23,136 nt of DNA from UMGS1781 sp964389545 (GTDB lineage: Bacteria; Bacillota; Clostridia; TANB77; CAG-508). The stretch spans positions 1-23,136 of the forward strand of contig CAYMDN010000021.1 of the NCBI GenBank assembly GCA_964389545.1, given 5' to 3'. Positions 20,590-23,136 of the stretch are shown piece by piece. The first letter of the stretch is position 1. Each line of letters begins with the position of its first letter. The position numbers were made by a program, and so were the translations under genes. The notes beneath the pieces were generated by a model that made no database searches, was not told the DNA's origin, and saw only the letters and a program-made list of their open reading frames with translations.

Positions 20590-21450
20590 ATGGAAAAGAG
20601 ATTTAGTGTTATTATAAGTGCCTACAACATTGAAAATTACATACAAAGAGCAATAGACAGCGTCTTAGCACAAAAGTACACGAACTATGAATTAATCATA
20701 GTAAACGATGCATCAACAGATGGGACATTAGAAAAGATTAAAGAATATGATGATAAAAGAATTACTATCATCGAAAACGAAAAAAACGTTGGATTAGGAG
20801 CAGTTAGAAACAGAGGAATCGCTATTGCTCAAGGTGAGTACATTGTACATCTTGATGGAGATGACTCACTGTATGATGAAACAACATTACAAAAAATCGA
20901 CGAATTAATCGGAGAAGATAAACCAGATATAGTTTATTTAGGATTCCAAGACGTTGGGGGATTTAATAAAACACATCTTTCAAATGCAGAAAACTCTACA
21001 AAAGAAGCAAGATTAACATGCGACATAAACTTCTCAGTACCAAGCAAAGTTTGGAGAAGAGAATTTGTACAATCAAAAAATATAAAATTCAAAGAAAAGA
21101 TATACTATGAAGACATGGTATATTCAACACATGCTACAATATTAGCAAAATCATACAAATATGGAGAATTCCCAAGTTTCAAATATTACAGAAACAGAAA
21201 AGGAAGTATCATGTCAACACCTTCAATAAGAAGATGTTCAGATATGTATAGAATGCTTGCATATTTAATGGATCTATATAAAATAGCTCCAGACGAGTAC
21301 AAGCCATATTTATTAAGTTTCATAGCAAATGAAACACAAAGTGTACCAAAAAGAATTAAAGCAATATTAAAATGCTTAAAAGCAGGTGGAGGAACACCTG
21401 TATTCCCAAAGAGACATTACAAATTTGTTAAAGTAGAAGAGGATGAATAG
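20590..21450 (+). CDS. Family 2 glycosyltransferase
   Basis: This 286-aa inverting GT-A glycosyltransferase has the GT2 opening FSVIISAYNIENYIQRAIDSVL, the nucleotide-binding IIVNDASTDGT (residues about 38-48), NVGLGAVRNRGI, and the metal-binding DGDD in HLDGDDSLYD near residues 92-98. ED in YYEDMVY is the likely catalytic-base region. ATG 20590 fits the AAAGGA at 20575-20580; GTG at 20584 would be too close to it. There is no TM helix, so it probably works at the membrane on a lipid-linked or cell-wall glycan. It is followed closely by pth and rng. Confidence 0.92.
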   Translation: MEKRFSVIISAYNIENYIQRAIDSVLAQKYTNYELIIVNDASTDGTLEKIKEYDDKRITIIENEKNVGLGAVRNRGIAIAQGEYIVHLDGDDSLYDETTLQKIDELIGEDKPDIVYLGFQDVGGFNKTHLSNAENSTKEARLTCDINFSVPSKVWRREFVQSKNIKFKEKIYYEDMVYSTHATILAKSYKYGEFPSFKYYRNRKGSIMSTPSIRRCSDMYRMLAYLMDLYKIAPDEYKPYLLSFIANETQSVPKRIKAILKCLKAGGGTPVFPKRHYKFVKVEEDE

Positions 21451-21459
21451 GAGTAATTT

Positions 21460-22017
21460 ATGTATTTAATAGTTGGATTAGGAAATCCAGGAGAAGAATA
21501 TGAAATTACAAGGCACAACATGGGATTTAATGTAATAGATAAAATTGCAAAAGACTGTGAAATCTCTGTTTCACAGTCTAAATTTAAGGGTTTATACACC
21601 ATAGAAAATATCAATGGTGAAAAAGTACTTATATTAAAACCACAAACATTCATGAATTTAAGCGGAGAAAGTGTTGTAGCTTTTAGAAATTTCTATAAAA
21701 TTGAAAATAAAGATATTATAGTTATCTATGACGATATGGATTTAGAAGAAGGCACAATTAGAATAAGAAAAAAAGGCGGACCAGGAACTCATAATGGAAT
21801 GAAATCTGTTATACAATGTCTTGGAACAGAAGAATTTGCACGTGTAAGAGTTGGAATTGGAAAGCCTAGAGAAAATGAAGACGTAATAAAATATGTAATT
21901 GGAGCAATCAGTAAAAAGACGAGAGAAAATCTAAAAGTAGGAACAGATTTAGCAGCAGAAGCAATACTAGAAATACTAAAAAACGGTGTAGATATTGCAA
22001 TGAATAAATATAATTGA
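21460..22017 (+). CDS. pth: Peptidyl-tRNA hydrolase
   Basis: This 185-aa enzyme releases peptides from drop-off peptidyl-tRNA. It has VGLGNPGEEYEITRHNMGF (catalytic His in TRHN), KPQTFMNLSGESV, IYDDMDLEEGTIRIR, and KGGPGTHNGMKSV. The length is normal for the family. It starts 10 nt after the glycosyltransferase. Codons near residues 31-41 contain a perfect 11-bp inverted repeat (21552-21562 and 21569-21579), a strong hairpin inside the coding region. Confidence 0.97.
   Translation: MYLIVGLGNPGEEYEITRHNMGFNVIDKIAKDCEISVSQSKFKGLYTIENINGEKVLILKPQTFMNLSGESVVAFRNFYKIENKDIIVIYDDMDLEEGTIRIRKKGGPGTHNGMKSVIQCLGTEEFARVRVGIGKPRENEDVIKYVIGAISKKTRENLKVGTDLAAEAILEILKNGVDIAMNKYN
21552..21579 (+). repeat. 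Hairpin inside pth coding sequence
   Basis: AGACTGTGAAA and TTTCACAGTCT form a perfect 11-bp stem with a 6-nt loop (TCTCTG). There is no T tract after it, so it is not a typical terminator. It may slow ribosomes or be a protein-binding site, or be chance. Confidence 0.6.
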
Positions 22018-22032
22018 AAGGAATATAAATAA

Positions 22033-23115
22033 TTGGAACTTTTAATAAACAAAGACGAAAAACTAAAAACGATTATGTTAGTAGAAAATGGAGTACTAAT
22101 AGAAAAACATGATGAACACGAACATCAAAAAAGGCTAGAAGGAAACATATATATGGGACAAGTTGTAAATGTAATAGAAGGTATGCAAGTAGCGTTTATC
22201 GACATTGGAGAAGATAGACACTGCTTAATAAAGTTGCAAGACATATTACCCAAAGTAGACATTGCAAAAAATGAAAAACAAAAAGAAACTTCAATTGAAA
22301 AAGAAATAAAAGTTGGAGATAAGATATTAATTCAAATAAAAAAAGATGGAACAGCAAGTAAAGGAGCAAAAGTTAGTAAACACATCAACTTACCAGGTAG
22401 ATTTGTTGTGCTAATGCCAGAATGCGAAATAGTAACAGTATCACAAAAAATAGAAGATGAAAAAGAAAGAAAAAGACTAATTGGAATAGCTAAAAAAACT
22501 TTAAAACCCAATATGGGCGCAATAATACGAACAGCAGGACAGGAAGCTAAAGATGAGTTAATAGAAAAAGATATAAAAGAATTAATAAAAAAATGGGAAG
22601 ATATAAAAAAGAGAGCCCAAAAAGCTACGAAATTACCAGCATTAATATATGATAACGAAGCACTTATAAGAAGAACCGTAGTAGATATAATTGATAGAGG
22701 ATTAGAAAAAATAGTTGTAAATGATAAAGAAATACACAAAGCAATAGAAGAAACCGTAGAAGCTATAAAACCAATCCAAATAGAACTTAAAGAAAATGCG
22801 AATTTAAGTGAAGAATATGGAATAGAATCACAAATACAAAAAGCGGAAAAAAGAAAAATTTGGTTAAAATCAGGAGCATTTATTACAATAGACAGAACAG
22901 AAGCTCTTACAGCAATAGATGTAAATACAGGAAAATATATTGGAAAAAAAGACTTGGAAGAAACAATATTTGATGTTAACCATGAGGCAACCATTGAAAT
23001 TGCAAAACAAGTTAGACTAAGAGATATAGGTGGAATAATAATAATTGATTATATTGATATGCATATAGAAGAAAATAAGACTCATCGACATTGCTACTCT
23101 GGCGTCGTCCGTTAA
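22033..23115 (+). CDS. rng: Ribonuclease G/E, 3' end replaced or cut
   Basis: This is a 360-aa reading with TTG start at 22033 (AAAGGA upstream; no early ATG). It includes the S1 domain (residues about 35-125, YMGQVVNVIEGMQVAFIDIG), the RNase H-like middle, and the catalytic metal-binding aspartates D296 (TAIDVNTGKY) and D339 (IIDYIDM), exactly 43 residues apart as in E. coli RNase E (303/346). After EENK the sequence changes to THRHCYSGVVR and a stop, unlike the family, which continues with a KVL-rich helix and a CPxCxG zinc-link. The change near 23079 coincides with a GC-richer tail to the window end. This means a mobile-element insertion, a deletion, or an assembly edge; the enzyme core is present but dimer-linking residues are lost. 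Confidence 0.88.
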   Translation: MELLINKDEKLKTIMLVENGVLIEKHDEHEHQKRLEGNIYMGQVVNVIEGMQVAFIDIGEDRHCLIKLQDILPKVDIAKNEKQKETSIEKEIKVGDKILIQIKKDGTASKGAKVSKHINLPGRFVVLMPECEIVTVSQKIEDEKERKRLIGIAKKTLKPNMGAIIRTAGQEAKDELIEKDIKELIKKWEDIKKRAQKATKLPALIYDNEALIRRTVVDIIDRGLEKIVVNDKEIHKAIEETVEAIKPIQIELKENANLSEEYGIESQIQKAEKRKIWLKSGAFITIDRTEALTAIDVNTGKYIGKKDLEETIFDVNHEATIEIAKQVRLRDIGGIIIIDYIDMHIEENKTHRHCYSGVVR

Positions 23116-23136
23116 GATTCATACAAGTTTATTTTA
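23079..23136 (+). other. Divergent tail at window end (insertion or assembly edge)
   Basis: The last 58 nt are less AT-rich and do not continue the rng family sequence. No terminal inverted repeat can be confirmed because only this short piece is visible. Confidence 0.4.

Noticed and set aside
22332..22994. 220-aa reverse-strand gene opposite rng
   Set aside because: It mirrors rng codon usage, has no ribosome binding site, and its low-complexity Ser/Ile/Phe content is typical of a shadow frame.
1..23136. CRISPR array, rRNA, insertion-sequence transposase or phage structural genes
   Set aside because: No regularly spaced repeats, rRNA-like stretches or transposase/integrase/phage motifs were seen on either strand.

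Overview
This AT-rich window uses A/T-ending codons heavily and has consensus sigma70-type promoters (TTGACA/TATAAT, often with an extended TGn -10), AGGAGG-type ribosome binding sites and U-tract hairpin terminators. Gene content (minDE next to a SEDS gene, queA, a clostridial-type gltX, rng, pth, dusB) fits a low-GC Firmicute, most likely an uncultured host-associated Clostridia lineage. I cannot name the species from the sequence.

Layout. (1) 1-4000: the window opens in the 3' part of a tRNA-Met gene. About 3.93 kb later the last 47 nt of that tRNA recur as a fragment, so 57-3937 looks like an islet integrated at the tRNA 3' end. It carries a one-TM beta-rich protein, a YkgJ-type CxxCxxCC protein, two tiny ORFs, and a secreted lectin-metalloprotease followed by an exported protein with a possible TIMP/NTR-like pattern. 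No integrase is visible. (2) 4001-4250: tRNA-Tyr, with its own 3' tail duplicated 133 bp downstream around a 68-bp palindromic element. (3) 4259-8482: GNAT, conserved hypothetical, zinc-ribbon membrane protein, a GC-rich alien gene and a four-TM protein, mostly single units. (4) 8500-11379: tetR, a TetR-type operator/promoter, an acyl-CoA (or acyl-ACP) synthetase and a dedicated acyl carrier protein. (5) 11423-16822: small membrane protein, NahK-like sugar kinase, gltX, membrane-anchored metallopeptidase, queA. (6) 16849-20432: minD, minE with a very acidic tail, SEDS gene, dusB. (7) 20441-23136: GT2 glycosyltransferase, pth, and an rng whose 3' end changes into unrelated sequence near the window edge.

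Main discovery. Two otherwise well-kept genes (the anchored metallopeptidase at 14433-15777 and the rodA/ftsW-type SEDS gene at 18348-19450) are broken by three +1 frame disruptions. Each lies exactly at an in-frame CGG codon (15339, 19044, 19150). Skipping the C lets the ribosome read GGN (Gly) and restores the full protein, including the SEDS motifs IGAG and GEEFGF and the HEFLH zinc motif. By my scan of every CGG in the window, no other native gene has an in-frame CGG. CGG in other phases occurs many times without any frame break, and one 8-mer (TCGGCAGA) occurs both in a shift site and, in another phase, in intact minE. This points to CGG-dependent +1 recoding (CGG unassigned or starved). 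The only other in-frame CGGs are two in the GC-rich, apparently transferred gene at 7365-7706.
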